Source of the DNA: Theobroma cacao
Taxonomy: Eukaryota > Streptophyta > Magnoliopsida > Malvales > Malvaceae
Assembly: GCF_000208745.1 (NCBI RefSeq)
Contig: NC_030857.1
Coordinates: 561,056-625,055, forward strand
Length of the DNA: 64,000 bases
Direction: 5' to 3'
In this document: one piece after another, positions 45,156-58,021 of the stretch
How positions within the stretch are numbered: the stretch's first letter is position 1
How the letters are laid out: every line of letters starts with the position of its first letter
Made by a program: the position numbers and the translations under genes
Notes under the pieces: generated by a model
Told to the model about the DNA's origin: nothing
The model's database searches: none
The model's input: only the letters and a program-made list of their open reading frames with translations

Positions 45156-48100
45156 AAGATTTTTTTCAAGCATTATAACTCTAAATTATAAATATTATAA
45201 AAATATGTACCAATATTATATTTAACTTGTGATTTTGATATTAAAGTTTGAATTTTACTAACGACATTTAAGTAATTTTAATTTCATATAATTTTTGAAT
45301 ATGAATCAAATTGAAACAAAATTGATTTAACATACTCAAATAGGAATTAAATTAAAAAAAATTGAATATGAATCAAGATTAATGGTGTCATTTGCTTACT
45401 CAATCTAACGAGAGAATCAAACCAATCACATTATAATTCACGTGTAAATGGAGTGATTATAAAGTAGCAAGTAAGAAATTGTACCAAAAAAGGAAAGAGG
45501 AAACAAAGACGATGAACAACTATGTAACCAATGGGTTGACCAGTACAAAGAGGACAAACAACCCCATGTCCACGCGGAGTCGGGCTAAACCCTCCGAACT
45601 TCGTATAAGGACCAAAACCGACCGGCAACTGGGTTGGAAGGAGACAACACTGGGCCCACCTTGGTTGCCACGAATCAAGAGGCTCAGCATCTGTTTGATC
45701 AGATTAAAGGAGGAAAAAATAAATAAAAAATCTCTCTCTTATCTATTTTAACGACAGTGTCCGAACTCATGTCCCACAAATATACAACCGTCAGTAGACA
45801 AATATTTAGTGTCCCTGGGGAAAGGATATTTAGCGGTTCTATTAATAAATTATTTTATTTTATTTTTTTATTTTCATTTGTTGGTTGAAAAAAAAAACAC
45901 TAAAATAAAAGTCGGTGAGAGGGGAGGGTTTTGGTGCCAGCTGGAATATCAACTGCCCAACTGCTTCTTTCCCATCTTACAATCACAGGGCCCACCATAA
46001 AAACTCCAAAAGATTGCTGCCACGTGGCGGCTACGATGCAATCATGATATCAATTCCCGGTTCATATTGCTGGACTCCATTTTCACTTATCTTTTTTTTT
46101 TCCTTACTAACGCGTGCATCATACTCGCTATACTACGATATGAACTTTGTCCGAGTGCTTGAGGCCCAACTTGATGCATTAAATAGTTAATAATGCAAGT
46201 GATAGCTGGCATAATCTTTCAAGAATATGGCTCCGTGTCCAACATTCTCTGTATATAGTCTAAACTAAATCTCTATTTTAAAAATTTTTTTATGTGACGA
46301 AAATTGAAATTATAAATAAAATTAAATATCTTATTTATCAATTTTAAAATATCAATTTCTAAATTCATAATTGACACTTTATAATAAATAACCCCTACAT
46401 CAAATAATTTTTAAGTACATATTATTGTCACGCATTTACATCCATAACAGGTAAGGTGGGTTTTGATTTATAAATAAAAGTATTTCTCCATCTAATATGC
46501 TTGTTTTTTAAATTTGAAATGTAAGTCTACTATAAATGATATTATAATATATTTAAATCTTCACTGATGTGTGATTTTTATGAAAAATATTAAGATCGAA
46601 GTAGATCGAGTCAATATGCGATCACTCTCTTTTATAAGTAAAAGAAGTCAGTGTAATAAAGATATTGCATAATTAGATACATCTATAAGGGATGGAGTCA
46701 ATGTTACGAGAATGTTCACATAATTAGATACATCAATAAAATATAGGATTACGAATTTCACATTAATAAGAAATAAGTAGATAAAGACCTTTTTTCATAT
46801 AATAGTATTATAATTTTTTAATATAGGTAAATTTTCTTACATCCTAACCAGTTTGTGACAAAATGATTTATTACCCGCTCCATAAAGAATAAAACATTGA
46901 GAGGAATGATTAATTATCGGCTCCTAAGTGAAAAGTAAATAAGATTTGAAGGTAATAATTAGGGGGAGTGTGAGGCACACGCTCCCTAGGGAGGAGTGGA
47001 GGGGAGGGGTAAGCGGGTGGGGGAGGAGTCTGTGTTGGATAAAACCACAAAGTCAAAGGGATTCAACTCGAATCACGTGAGATTCTTACAGGCTGGGAGT
47101 GGGCCCATCCTACGTGGAGAGAGTTGAAGTCATCTTCAAAACTGGTTAATTTTTTAACAGTGTGGTTTCTCTTTTGTTCCAGCGACGGTTGATTTGGAGC
47201 CGTTTGATCCATGGGGGGCTATTGGATTTGGACTTACAGCTGTAAATCTGGTGCAACCAAAAGTTAGTCAAAAAAGCAAAGGGCCCACCCCTTTTTTTTT
47301 TTTGGTTTTTGCCGTTTTAAAACGTTTGTTATATGTGTTCAACAGCTCTGCCTTTCCTGTCATGTTTTAAACGCTCCCGATAAGCATTGTGCCTGTGCGA
47401 GTACGAGAATGATTTTATTATTTTTCTGTTCCTTCCTCAGATCCATTGGTCTCCTTTCAATTACATTTTTACCCTTACTTTGAGTAACAAATTTCCTTTC
47501 TTTCTCCTCCCCCCCCCACGCCCTCATTTTCTTGATTATTTTACCTATAGATTCAAAGCTAGTAAGTATGATTATGATTGTGCTAAACAAGTCCTCCTTC
47601 ATTTACCTATTTCAAGAAATTAGTCTAATTATATAATTCTTTTTTTTTGTTTTGGATGCTTGGAAGTTCGTTAAGATCACAAGAATATCGTGTTACTTAA
47701 TTTCAATGTACATAAATGTATACGTACTTTTCAAGTCTTTATTTGTTGACCAAATGATTTGTACGATAAATTAAAGACTTGTTCTATCACAATTAATGCA
47801 AAATGTCACATGCATTTTTGTAGAAATAATACAAGAAATGAATGTCTTGAAGTTTTAGAATATTTTTATCATGTCAAAATAAATTTACTTGGCTCGATAA
47901 AAGATCATATCGATTAGTTTTAGAAACAAAAATCATAAATAAATCTTTATGGGAATGCTTTTAAGCAAAATTGATGAGTCTGTCTATCTTGGTTATCTTA
48001 TCTACCATTTTACCACACAAGTAGGGCCCAATTCATTTGTATGCAAAACCTTCAAAGACAAAGGCTCAGGAGGGGTGAGGGGATAAGAGCAAGGTTACTT

Positions 48101-48385
48101 CTCAATTGCTCAAAAGATAGTAAGCAAAATGAAAAATTGAATTGAACTGAATTGGACCCAAAATGGTAAATTGGCAAGAAAAGACAAAAACAGAATGACA
48201 AGATGTCTGAAAAAAATAATGTAATAATAACCTAGGGGTGTGGATCTACACAGACCTTTCTCTCTCTAGTCTCTACTTAGACCCCCCACCAACTTTACAA
48301 AAGCCAGTTTCCTGGAAGTACCCCTTCTCAAAATGCTAGGCGCCTAATATGTTCATGCATCTCCCTGGCTGCCCTTTCCTTCTTC

Positions 48386-48394
48386 GTATATAAA
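48386..48394 (+). promoter_or_regulatory. TATA box of the MYB gene
   Basis: GTATATAAA lies about 145 bases before the MYB ATG, which would place the start of transcription near 48420 and give a leader of roughly 110 bases. Confidence 0.5.
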
Positions 48395-48531
48395 CCACCC
48401 TTCCTTTCACTTCACCATATTCTTATAGCTTTTATACAGCTCACTCTAAAAGAACAGAAACAAAACAAAAAAGAAAAAAAAAGAAGAAGGAAACTCTGTT
48501 CTGCTGATCTCTCTTTGGTAACTAACTGGAG

Positions 48532-49287
48532 ATGGAAGCAATGAATCGGTGTTCATCTTCTACATCATCATCTGATACATCTTCTTCAGAGTCATCTTTA
48601 TCTGCGAGGGCTTCGAACAAAGCTGAGAAGATCAAAGGTCCTTGGAGTGCGGAGGAAGATAGGATTTTGACTCGGCTTGTTGAAAGATATGGAGCCAGGA
48701 ACTGGTCTTTGATAAGCCGATATATAAAGGGTCGATCGGGGAAATCTTGCAGGCTTAGATGGTGTAACCAGCTGAGCCCCAGTGTTGAGCACCGTCCGTT
48801 TTCTCCGGCTGAGGATGAGACCATCTTGGCTGCTCACGCTAGGTATGGTAACAGGTGGGCCACCATTGCCAAATTGCTTCCTGGGAGGACTGACAATGCT
48901 GTGAAGAATCATTGGAACTCGACGTTGAAGAGGAGGGCAAGAGGAGGACAACAGCAGCAGCAACAAGAACAGCAACAGCAACTGCAACTGCTGCTAAATC
49001 AAGAGGAACAGATCGTACAGAGCCATCACCAAATGGAGGGTGGTGATAATGCATTCGGATCTGTGGGGATGATGATGGATGAGGAAGCGTTGACGGCGTT
49101 GACTCTAGCCCCGCCTGGTAGTGGTGTTCCGAGCGGAAGTGCGGTGGTGGTGGCGGAGAGGAGGAGTAGAGACGAGAGAGTGCCGGCGGAGTTTTGGGAT
49201 GTGATGAGAGATGTGATAGCAAGAGAAGTAAGAGAGTATATGACCACAACGTTATCAGCTGAGACTCCAGGGTTCCCATTAAGATAA
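48532..49287 (+). CDS. R2R3-MYB transcription factor, subgroup 22 type (MYB44/70/73/77-like)
   Basis: A 251-aa intronless nuclear DNA-binding protein. A Ser-rich head (residues 1-30) precedes R2 (about 34-85, [20 protein letters not shown] with regularly spaced Trp) and R3 ([37 protein letters not shown], ending [10 protein letters not shown]). [17 protein letters not shown] is the hallmark of subgroup 22, whose Arabidopsis members act in ABA, stress and auxin responses. After R3 comes a Gln tract (about residues 139-151) encoded by mixed CAG and CAA. The C-terminal [18 protein letters not shown] matches the amphipathic C-terminal motif of the subgroup. The TGLYMSP-type motif usual in subgroup 22 is not evident, and the protein is shorter than the roughly 300 aa of Arabidopsis MYB44. 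Lack of introns also fits subgroup 22. Confidence 0.92.
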   Translation: MEAMNRCSSSTSSSDTSSSESSLSARASNKAEKIKGPWSAEEDRILTRLVERYGARNWSLISRYIKGRSGKSCRLRWCNQLSPSVEHRPFSPAEDETILAAHARYGNRWATIAKLLPGRTDNAVKNHWNSTLKRRARGGQQQQQQEQQQQLQLLLNQEEQIVQSHHQMEGGDNAFGSVGMMMDEEALTALTLAPPGSGVPSGSAVVVAERRSRDERVPAEFWDVMRDVIAREVREYMTTTLSAETPGFPLR

Positions 49288-52200
49288 AAACAATAAAAAA
49301 AAAATGGCTAAGCCAATCTGTTTTCTGGTTTCTTATGTCTTCTTTGGGAAAGGGTTTCTTTTTTGGGGGGGGGGTTTCAATTTCTTTCTGGTGTTTATAT
49401 GGTGATCTTTGTTTCTTTTTGCTTTCTTTAAAGGGCCAAAAACCGTGAAAGAAATGTAAGATTTCATGAATGAATGCCCGAGCTCCAGGCATTAAACAAA
49501 AATTTACTTTGCAAGACAATACAGCCTGTCACCGGTAGCCTGAGATTGACATTTAATTAATTAACAGCTTCTTTCCAAGTATTATACTCCCAATGCCTTT
49601 GAAAAATAGGAAATTTTGGGAGGGAAAACCATGCATATTCTGCTTGAGGATTCTTCCTATTCTAGGAGGAGGGAGGCCATGCAACCAGATGACAAATGCA
49701 TTAACCGGTTCAGACAATGTTGATTCTTACTACAACATACCGACTAAATATTCTTCTGCTGAAACCCTTTTATGTTGACCAAGAAAAATTAGAGTTCTAC
49801 TCACTAGATTTCATTATTCCCACCTTCTAAAGTTTGGGGTTCTCCTTTTCCTTGGGCAGATATTCAATTCTCTAACAAAATTTGGAAAATAGTGAATACA
49901 AATTAAATAAAATATAATTTATATTATTCATGATGTTTTCTATTTTTAATATTTTGAAAACGAAACAAAGACAAACAAAAAAAAAATTATAATACTCAAT
50001 ATTTAAATGTTTTGAGGTTAAATCTCATCAACAAATTGGAGGCCAAAGGGTTGACAACTACTCGTACTTATCATGTTTGTTTGAGGATTAGAATAAAAGT
50101 TAGATGAATGAAGATGCTGTTGTGACTAGAAACAGTTTTTTGTAGGAGTTAATTAGAATTCAGTAATGCAACGATGAGGATTGAAGATGATGTATGTACC
50201 TAAAACCCCATTAATATCCCATTTTTGTTTTATTCCTTTGCATAATAATTCAGAGTTATAAATAGAAATAATTATGGGGTTCTGTACTCTTGCTTGTGAT
50301 CATTTAGAAAGACAAACTAGTACTGATTTTTTTGCTCGAAGTACAAAATCCAAACTTGCTTAGATTTTGTCTCAAAAGTGCAATTTGGAGGAACATAAGG
50401 AAATAGCAAGCTCTGCTGGTTGTTTTTCCACCCCCAACAAAACTCATAAATGCTCCTTATATCAACTGTTAATTCCTGATTGTAATTGGCTTGGTTCCCA
50501 CATCAAAATGGAAATAGCTTTAGGACCAAAGAATCCAATTGTACAAAGCAGCAGCCTCCAAACTGGAACTTGGATTTGGGACTATGTTACAGAATCAAGC
50601 ATTCGATTGTCCATCAGGTTCACTGAACCCCTTTGCATGCTTTTAGTGCCTCACCTGGAAGGTAGGGCTCAATCAAGTGGCCAAAACATTCCTAACTGCA
50701 CATTGTTCCGTCTTATCTGCAGGTTAAAATCTAGATTGTCTTTTACCCTTAGAAGTTCAAAGAATGTGGACCTTGCCTGATGAAAATTGGGGGGATTTTC
50801 TTTGATGGAAGGGTGAAAAGGTCAGCAATGGAGAGAAAAGGGTGCACTCTGTTTCTAGATGGCTGGAATCAGATTCAAAGAAAGCCCTGTCCCACTTTAC
50901 AGCAACACCTTTTGAATTTTATATTTTTTTGATCAAGGCATGCATGATTTTAATGTGCGAAGTCCCTGTGCCTTTTGGCCAAAAAGAGAGTTTTTAAGTG
51001 ATGTAGCTTTCAATGCTGTTTGATTTGAGGCACCCCCTGACACACATCCGGGAACCAGTTTCTAAAGATGTGTGTGAACGGGAGTAACCTTAATAATTTC
51101 AAGGGAATCAACCTCTTCATTTCATTGGAGTTAAAGTTCCAAAAAGGGGGAATAAATGTCTAAGAACCCAAAGTTACAGATCGTGAAAAATGTTTGAAAA
51201 CAGAACCACTCCCATTACAAGAATGTTGTGCCTGATAAGATATCGGGAAATTTTACTATTATGTCTTATGAACTGTGTCAGGTAATCAAATCTCATCATA
51301 TCTGAATGTCTTTGTGAATTTGATCACTAATCAGTTTCCAGGATACACTCCAGAACCACCGACAACCTTTGCAAAATTCCATTACAGGGTTCCAAGTACA
51401 GTCGCAGGGTTCAAATTTGCACAGAAAGTCAGTGTTCCATTGATTCTGGGTTCTATGTCTATCTCTTGGCATACTAGCTTGGCTCAGAGGGCAGCTGATG
51501 GTCCCTGTTGTTGTCAATGGAACCATCATTGCCAACGAGACGTGGGCCTGGTAAACTTTTTGTTAAGGGTAGATAAGAAGTGAATTTACCTTTCCATTCA
51601 GGACGAGCAAAGACATGTACTCCATCCCAAATGAAGCTACTGACCAGGTTGCAATGAACCACCAGCTGAAAGTGGAATGTTGACAAAGCATGAGAAACGG
51701 TTGCCCCTGCTTAACTAGTTGCTAGAATTTAAAACACCATATACAGATCCAAGTCAGAGAAAAACAATACAAAATTTGACATTCTGGGCCTGGCATGAGG
51801 AAAGCTGCAACTGTTTACTAGTGTGGTAGGTTAGGATTTGGAAAAGCAAAAGAAGTTGGAGATAAGAGGCTGTTTGTTTTTGGCTACAAGTCAATTTACT
51901 CAAAGCCCCGTCCCGTCCCGTCCCGTGGTCAATCCCACTTTCACAGCACCAGCGTAGAATTTTTAAACCTGATTGTCAGGACATGCAAGTTCTAAATGTG
52001 CCAAACCTGCCATTAATTTAGTGGTTAAAACTTCTGATAAAGAGCTTACCGCGTCAGGTTTCTGCTAGATAAATGGCTTTGGAATGGTTGTCAATGTCCA
52101 AAGGGTATTAAGTTTGCCTACCATGCTTGGCAAAAGTGCCATCATTCCGAGGCATCATTTGCCTAATTAGTTGACACTTTTGCAACATGGTTGTGACTTG

Positions 52201-52741
52201 AGAGAAGTACAAGTTCTATAAAGGTTAAGGATATGGACCAAATGGGAGGGGGAATATAAAAATTATGGAGTTGGGCCATCTCAAAAATGTTTGCAAATTA
52301 ATGGAAGCAAAGGATGTAAGAGGTCCATTAGTAGAATTTGGACATGGGAGACGGCCACCTGATAAAGCAACACCGAAAACGAGTATGCATGGTCGTCAAG
52401 AGGAAGCACTAATTTAAGCTGTAAATAGAGAAAACTCAAATTTTATTTCTGTATAATGATAACAGATATGCAAATCCCTATATGCATTCAACAAGAAACA
52501 ACACAATTCCTTTTGTTTTAACAAGAACGAAAGCAATTCACCAACTTTTTCCTATGACGTCTACCCATCAAAGGGAAAAATAGAACAAAACGTATACAAC
52601 GAACATTGAACAATTTTATGACTGATCATGACCAAGTGATGATCCTTTATTATATTTATTCAATCATGGTTGATGGTCCTCTCCCAAACGATTGAGTACC
52701 TTCAAACAGAGCAGTCTCCCTTGGTGTTTTATAAAAGGATT
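49288..52741. other. Spacer between MYB and phytocyanin-like genes
   Basis: About 3.5 kb holding the MYB 3' region and then AT-rich sequence. The longest open frame (plus 50367-50780, 137 codons, starting with TTG) has no family resemblance and is not annotated. A short (CCCGT)4 repeat lies at 51907-51926. Nothing else seen. Confidence 0.5.
51907..51926. repeat. (CCCGT)4 microsatellite
   Basis: Four exact pentanucleotide units. Confidence 0.9.
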
Positions 52742-53270
52742 TTAAGCACGTGGCCAAGGCACAATAATGAGCTTCATCATCCCATCTTTGCAGTCGTTAC
52801 CTTCAGCAGAAGCGAAGTAGAAAACCCTCCATTGGTTTACCACGAATTTGAAGCCATCGCCCTGTCCTTGACGTGGATTAGCCAAAAGCTTTGCTTTACT
52901 GAAATCGCATTTTAAGTAACTCCACAAGTTTGGCAGCAGGTAAACGCTGTGAGCCGGGGTAGCCTTATATTTGAACACTGCAAAGTTGTACAAACAAGGG
53001 TAAAATAAACATCAGTATCATAGAAAATGGAACCAAAAGGGGGAAGGGGAATGTATTCATGAACTTCATATGGTTTGGTTGGTATGAACCTAAGGTGTCT
53101 TCAAAGTAAAATGGTGCGTTGTTGGCCGCCCACTCCGTGTAGTTGTAACCATAGCGCCAGTTTTCAGACCCTCCAACGACCACGGTGGCAGCCTGAGTGA
53201 CTGCCAAAAGAGAGGCAGCTACAGCCACCAAGAGAATGATGTTTCCTTGAGCACTGACCCCTGAAGCCAT
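52742..53270 (-). CDS. Phytocyanin-like (basic blue/plantacyanin-type) protein with lost copper ligands (2 exons)
   Basis: A secreted cupredoxin-fold protein of 138 aa. Exons in transcript order: 53270-53090 and 52977-52742. Residues 1 to about 28 are a hydrophobic signal peptide. The domain runs VVVGGSENWRYG, EWAANNAPFYFEDTLVFKY, HSVYLLP, LKCDF, then FYFASAEGNDCKDGMMKL. The two disulfide cysteines (in LKCDF and GNDC) are present. Of the four type I copper ligands, the first His (AHSV) and a Met near the end remain, but the Cys is Ser and the second His is Asp when aligned with the usual YFICGVPGHC block. It therefore probably does not bind copper, like early-nodulin-like members. There is no GPI-anchor tail: it ends at IIVPWPRA. 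The neighbour is a head-to-head thioredoxin-like gene 1.2 kb away. Cell-wall or surface role is inferred. Confidence 0.85.
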
Positions 53271-54459
53271 GTTTTGCTTACAAGTTTCTCTAGTGGGCTT
53301 GGAGGAAACTTAGCTTGGTAATTCGAATGATGAGATGCTGAATTGCTGATGGCTATGGGAGTACCAGGTGGGGTTTATATAGGAGAGACAAGGCATTGTT
53401 CTTCAACGGGACCTTCCTCTAGAATCACATTTTTTTCCTCATCTCTAGAGAATGGAGAACAATTCAACAAATTCACAATTCAAACTTTGGGTACTTCATA
53501 GAAGTTCATGTTAATTCTTTTCTCATTAGCTAATTTACCTTAATGTCACACCTGAATCTATCCAACAAAATGATGACAACCCCATTTCTTATCGTCTTTG
53601 AAAAATGAAAGCAAAAGGGGAAGGGTGTGATTGTCATTTAAAGGGGTTGAAGAGCAACATTTGGTCATCAAAAATTGGGTGGATGTCCATTTTGAGGAAG
53701 AACAAAAGGGTTTGGATATGATTAAGGGAGCCGTTAAGGTCATCCAAATACAACTGAGTGTGGGTTTGTAAGAGGGTTTTCAATGTTACACACTTATACA
53801 TGACACCCGGTCAACCAACGGCATTTCTCCTGACTCTTGCTTGGATGTTAACTGAACTCTGCCACTAAAAGAAAGTCAAGAGCCAAACTTTGCAAATTTG
53901 TTGGACTTTTAGAGAAGACTTCTTCACTTCAAAGTTGGTATGGTATGGAACTTTTTTGTATTGGCTTAGAGTGTTGGACTAGATAGGCAAATCCTCAAGG
54001 CCGAACTCCAAGAAAAGGGCTTAGCTTAGCCCAAAGAAATAAATCCATGAAAGCCAATAAGGTAGCCCAGCCCAAGGATAAAGAAAAACATGGAAAATTT
54101 GATGAAATCGTTGTCGGTTTATGTTGCCCCCTAGACTACTTGTTCTCTTGGTAGCGGAGTTCAGTTTCGTTCTTGAAAGTGTTCAGAGGTAAGTGTTCTA
54201 GATTACCCTGCACCATCGTCTCCCTTACTTTTTTTCTTTTTTCCTATTGGTTAGCAAGTTCTTGTTGGATTTGCTGGTTTTTGTTAATTGTAACAGCCAC
54301 TTTACTGAACATGAACTCTAAAAGTTATTAGTATTAATCTTTATGCAGCGTATATTAATTCTGAATCTTGGGTTCTACCATTGTGGCAAAGAGGATAAAA
54401 AGAAAGGACCCATTTTGGAGGTTATCTTAATTTAGGAAAAAAGAAGATTAAAGAAGAAG
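53271..54459. other. Shared upstream region of two divergent genes
   Basis: About 1.2 kb between the phytocyanin-like and thioredoxin-like starts. It holds the TATA box of the former at 53373. No TATA is obvious for the latter; its ATG follows an A/G-rich stretch. No gene or repeat is seen. Confidence 0.5.
53373..53381 (-). promoter_or_regulatory. TATA box of the phytocyanin-like gene
   Basis: On the minus strand this reads CTATATAAA, about 105 bases before the ATG at 53270, which predicts a leader of roughly 70 bases. Confidence 0.55.
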
Positions 54460-56256
54460 ATGAGTTCAGTTCCTAAAGAAAATTTGTTTTGTTTGAAATG
54501 GCCATGGGATGTTAGCAAACAGCCGAAAAGTCCCAACCTTTGTGCCTCTGAAGGTCCTTGGTTGTTCAAGTCTATGCAAAATCTAGGATCCCTTGTTCTA
54601 AATTCTTTCAACTCGGTTTCGAAATTTTCTGGTTCATGGTTCAATAATTTCAATCCTGCCCAATTGGCTGCTGGGAGTAGTCTAAATGGCAACTTGAAGT
54701 TGAAAAGGAAAATATTGGGTCCTGAAGAACAAGGGGAGGCAGAGCATAGAGCTCTTGCATCAGCGCTAGCAAGTGGAAAGGAGGCTACAGTGATTGAGTT
54801 TTACTCACCTAAATGTAGTTTATGTAATTCCTTACTTAAGTTAGTCATGGAGTTGGAGAATAGGAATTCAGATTGGCTCAACATTGTTATGGCTGATGCT
54901 GAGAATGAGAAATGGCTGCCTGAGGTACTCTTCTCCTGATATTGCTTATATGTTAGAGACTGAAGTATGAAATACTTCTGTTTTACCTGGTTGAATTTTT
55001 TCTGCCACCACTCTGTGTTTGTTTCCACAAATAAGTATATCGGCATCAATATGAACAAACATTGAAAATGAATATTCTGGTGAGAATCTTTATTTCTACC
55101 TTTTAAAATATATTTTGGGATCTTATGCATTTAATATTACGAATAGTATCCATTTGGATTATGGATATTGTTATCGGTTGTAATCTACTGGTGTGGATTT
55201 ATTAAATATCACAATCTATGATCTACTTATTAGATCTACAGCTTATAGGGCATCATGAACTTTGTGCCCTGGAATTTTGAGGGGTCTAATAATAGCTAGC
55301 ACTATTATAAGATTATGGCTGGTGTTAGCCGGTCTTTCCTTTCAATTTGTTAATCTCTTTCATTTCCAGGACAAGTCCCCCTCTTTCATTTGGTAAAGCC
55401 TGTTTTGTCTGCTTAAAGACTTTGGAGAAGCTTCAGTGTCAGGATTTCTGGAGAGAGCATTGCTTATACTAGTTTTATTTAAGACTTAGGTTTCCTTTCC
55501 CCAGTTTTACATGGCTTCATTTAGATGTAGAAACATCTCTTAAGTAAGTTTCATAGTCAGTATCCATATGACATCTGAAAGTGCCTCCAGGGATAAGTAC
55601 CTGAATTTTGTTAAGGAGGTTCTTCGTCAGATAATATGGAAGAAACTAAAGAAAGCTGCAGTTTAGGCATTGCAGTATTTGAGTTCAATGGATTATGTCT
55701 CTGTTTGCTATTTGAGTTACAAAGGAAGTTTGCTGAAGAAGTTGCTTCAAGTACCAGTTAGTAAACTAGAAGATATAGCAAGTTCAGAGAGGACCTCTTC
55801 ACTGAACTTCTTGTTATTGCGCTTTTTCTTTTATTATTCTTAAACTTATTTATCATGGACTATGATTATCCCTTGTTTTGCTTTTCTACCTATTTTCACT
55901 TTACTATATGCAACCTTTCTAATTATCTCTGGGACTGAGTTAAGACTTAGGAGGATCATAATTGATGATTTTGTATCATTTTAAGCATGTTCTGCCTGTG
56001 CAAGAGATATAATTCCTCCCTGATCTTTGTTTACAAAGTAATTTGATATAAAGTTCTGGTTGATTTTTTCATGTAGCTTCTTCATTACGACATCAAATAT
56101 GTTCCTTGCTTCGTGTTGTTGGACAAAAATGGGTGGGCACTTGCAAAAACAGGTATTCCCAGCAGTCGGCTGCATGTAGTGGCAGGTCTCTCTCATCTTC
56201 TCAAGATAAAGGGCCCTACATGTGGTGGTAGCTCTTGCTCATCTCCTCAACAATGA
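54460..56256 (+). CDS. Thioredoxin-fold protein with atypical CSLC site (2 exons)
   Basis: Exons 54460-54924 and 56077-56256 are joined by one 1.15 kb GT-AG intron and give 214 aa. The N-terminal 85 residues are Ser/Asn-rich with few acidic residues after the start, which could be an organelle presequence; this is inference. The thioredoxin-like part begins near [21 protein letters not shown], with Cys119 and Cys122 as CxxC (CSLC instead of the classical CGPC, and no Trp before it). It continues [22 protein letters not shown] and [20 protein letters not shown], where Pro165 is the expected cis-proline, and [16 protein letters not shown]. The tail [12 protein letters not shown] adds two more cysteines. 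The CxxC and cis-Pro suggest a redox role, but the partner is unknown. The second exon is too short to be found by length alone; it is supported by phase and by completing the fold. Confidence 0.82.
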
Positions 56257-58021
56257 TATTTTTACCTTTGTAAGTTCTTTGAAGACACATTTTATTCCTT
56301 CCCTTCTGTGTGGAGGAGAGGTGTTTGCAGTGCCTTAATATGCAGCTGTAGTCAATTAAAGGGCTTCAGAGTTAGCTGGAAAGTGGTTAAGAGATCCTTA
56401 CAGTGAAAGAGTCACAGAACTGACAGCTTGATAACTGTTAGCCATGATATCTAATCTTTGAGGCATTGCCGACAGCTGTCTTTATGAAGAAGCAAGTTGA
56501 TAAAGAGTTTAAATATGTTCATGATCGATGTTTGTCAGCACTTGCATGTCTGCACTCTTGCATTAGTCTTACCTGTTAACAAATTTGGAGCTATTACCCT
56601 TGATGTTGGACCAACCAATATTGGAGGAGAAGTGACTAGAATGAGCCAATGATGCTAATGATGCAGTTTGGTTTGATTGCCCACCCTCTTAGCTGATGGG
56701 CAAGCAAAAATAAGTGGTGAAGAGTCCCCCTTTCACCGCAGCTCGCAGGCCATGTTTGGCGCCGCTGTCCTATGAGGATTTCCCCCTCCTGGTGCAGATA
56801 TCTCTCTCTTCAAGTTTCTATCATCAGTCACGCAACATTCCCCACTTCCACTCTTTAATCTCTATTTCTTGATAAGTTGATGAAAAACATACAGACAATG
56901 TCTACCACGTGCATGTGTGTTCATTGACAATTTGATTATGGAGAGGGAAACAGATGCAAAGATCTGGAGGTGGAAATGAACCAAACCTTAAGGCAACCAA
57001 AAGACCCAAAAAGAAAAAGGGTCACCTCCATTAGGGCATTCGATCTTTTCTTGTGGTACTTTTTCCCCCGAATACAACAAAACAGTTACACGGAGAGTGA
57101 TAAATGTAAGAAATAATGTGAACTGACATGTCGAACGGCGCGAATATGGCTGACGTAGCAGCAATTCATTGTTTCTTGTCACAACATGCATGTACGGGCC
57201 CCCAATTTAAAGACCCTTCTGCTGCAGAATTCAATACCGTTAATACTCACCTCACAAAAGAATGTTTTCAATCTGAAGCAAGGCACGGAAATTCGCTTTT
57301 CAATACACACATTGTGGATCAGAAACTCGCTGTAACATTATCAATGCCCAAGGGATATCATGGACAAATAGATTGTAGTACTGAGTATAGATCAAAATAT
57401 TATAGTCGACTTCTAACCCTTAAATGTCTTTTGGCAACACAGATTAGTCAAGATCGAACTGTTATGATCCTATTCATTGTGTTACATTAACAATGAATTC
57501 TATTATAATACTTTTAATATTGAGATCTGTAATCAATTTTATAAAATTTTTGATATAGAAAATTCACCAATATAACAATTGCATGACATTTGATTTATGT
57601 AATTGCTTACTTATTATACAGAATAATCGAAGATATAGACTTGTTTGCTTTTCTCTAATGGATGTTGTAAATGCCTAATTAGGCCCAAGCCCTCGCCTTG
57701 TTTATATTTCTTCAATATGGGGTCCTGGCATACTAACTGAATCGAGAATAATCAATCAAGGTGACTGAAAGAAATCCTCAAATCAAATGAGAAGTTTTTC
57801 AATACTAACTTCAAGATAGACGAAGTGAAGGTGCCAAAACATTTCCATTTAAAAATAAAGAACACAAATTTCAAAGTCCAGCAACTCCCCTAACCCACGA
57901 CAGAATCTTCTCAGGCCAAGCTTGCTACTATTACTGGACTAGCAGACAATGAACAAACAAAAGCCGACGACAATCTAGCAAAATGCTGTGCACATGCAAG
58001 AACCCACGTTAAGAATCAACG
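56257..58021. other. Spacer, no gene recognised
   Basis: About 1.8 kb with the 3' end of the thioredoxin-like gene on the left and of the membrane-protein gene on the right. A 120-codon frame at 57128-57490 shows no motif, does not start with ATG and runs into AT-rich sequence; I leave it out. Confidence 0.5.

Larger units (their letters stand above)
42947..48531. other. Spacer with MITE-like element and retrotransposon-like remnants
   Basis: About 5.6 kb. Bases 42950-44760 show only chance open frames. A long inverted-repeat element occupies about 44777-45155, listed separately. Bases 45200-45400 and 46260-46860 are AT-rich; within the latter CATAATTAGATACATC recurs at about 46668 and 46718, like decayed retroelement DNA. 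A strong CCACGTGGC string lies at 46020-46028 but far from any gene. The last 150 bases are the MYB promoter. Confidence 0.5.

Noticed and set aside
46020..46028. Perfect CCACGTGGC ABRE/G-box
   Set aside because: It lies about 2.5 kb from the nearest gene start, so I could not assign it to a promoter.
46668..46735. Direct repeat of CATAATTAGATACATC with 50-base period
   Set aside because: Only two copies of a short AT-rich string; too weak to name as an element on its own.
48839..49519. 226-codon open frame antisense to the MYB gene
   Set aside because: It is a shadow of the GC-rich MYB coding region on the other strand, low in complexity, with no homology I can see.
50367..50780. 137-codon open frame on the plus strand
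   Set aside because: It starts at TTG, shows no domain, signal or family resemblance, and lies in a spacer with other chance frames.
57128..57490. 120-codon plus-strand frame
   Set aside because: It starts with TTG or GTG context rather than a clear ATG gene start, has no domain, and sits among AT-rich sequence.
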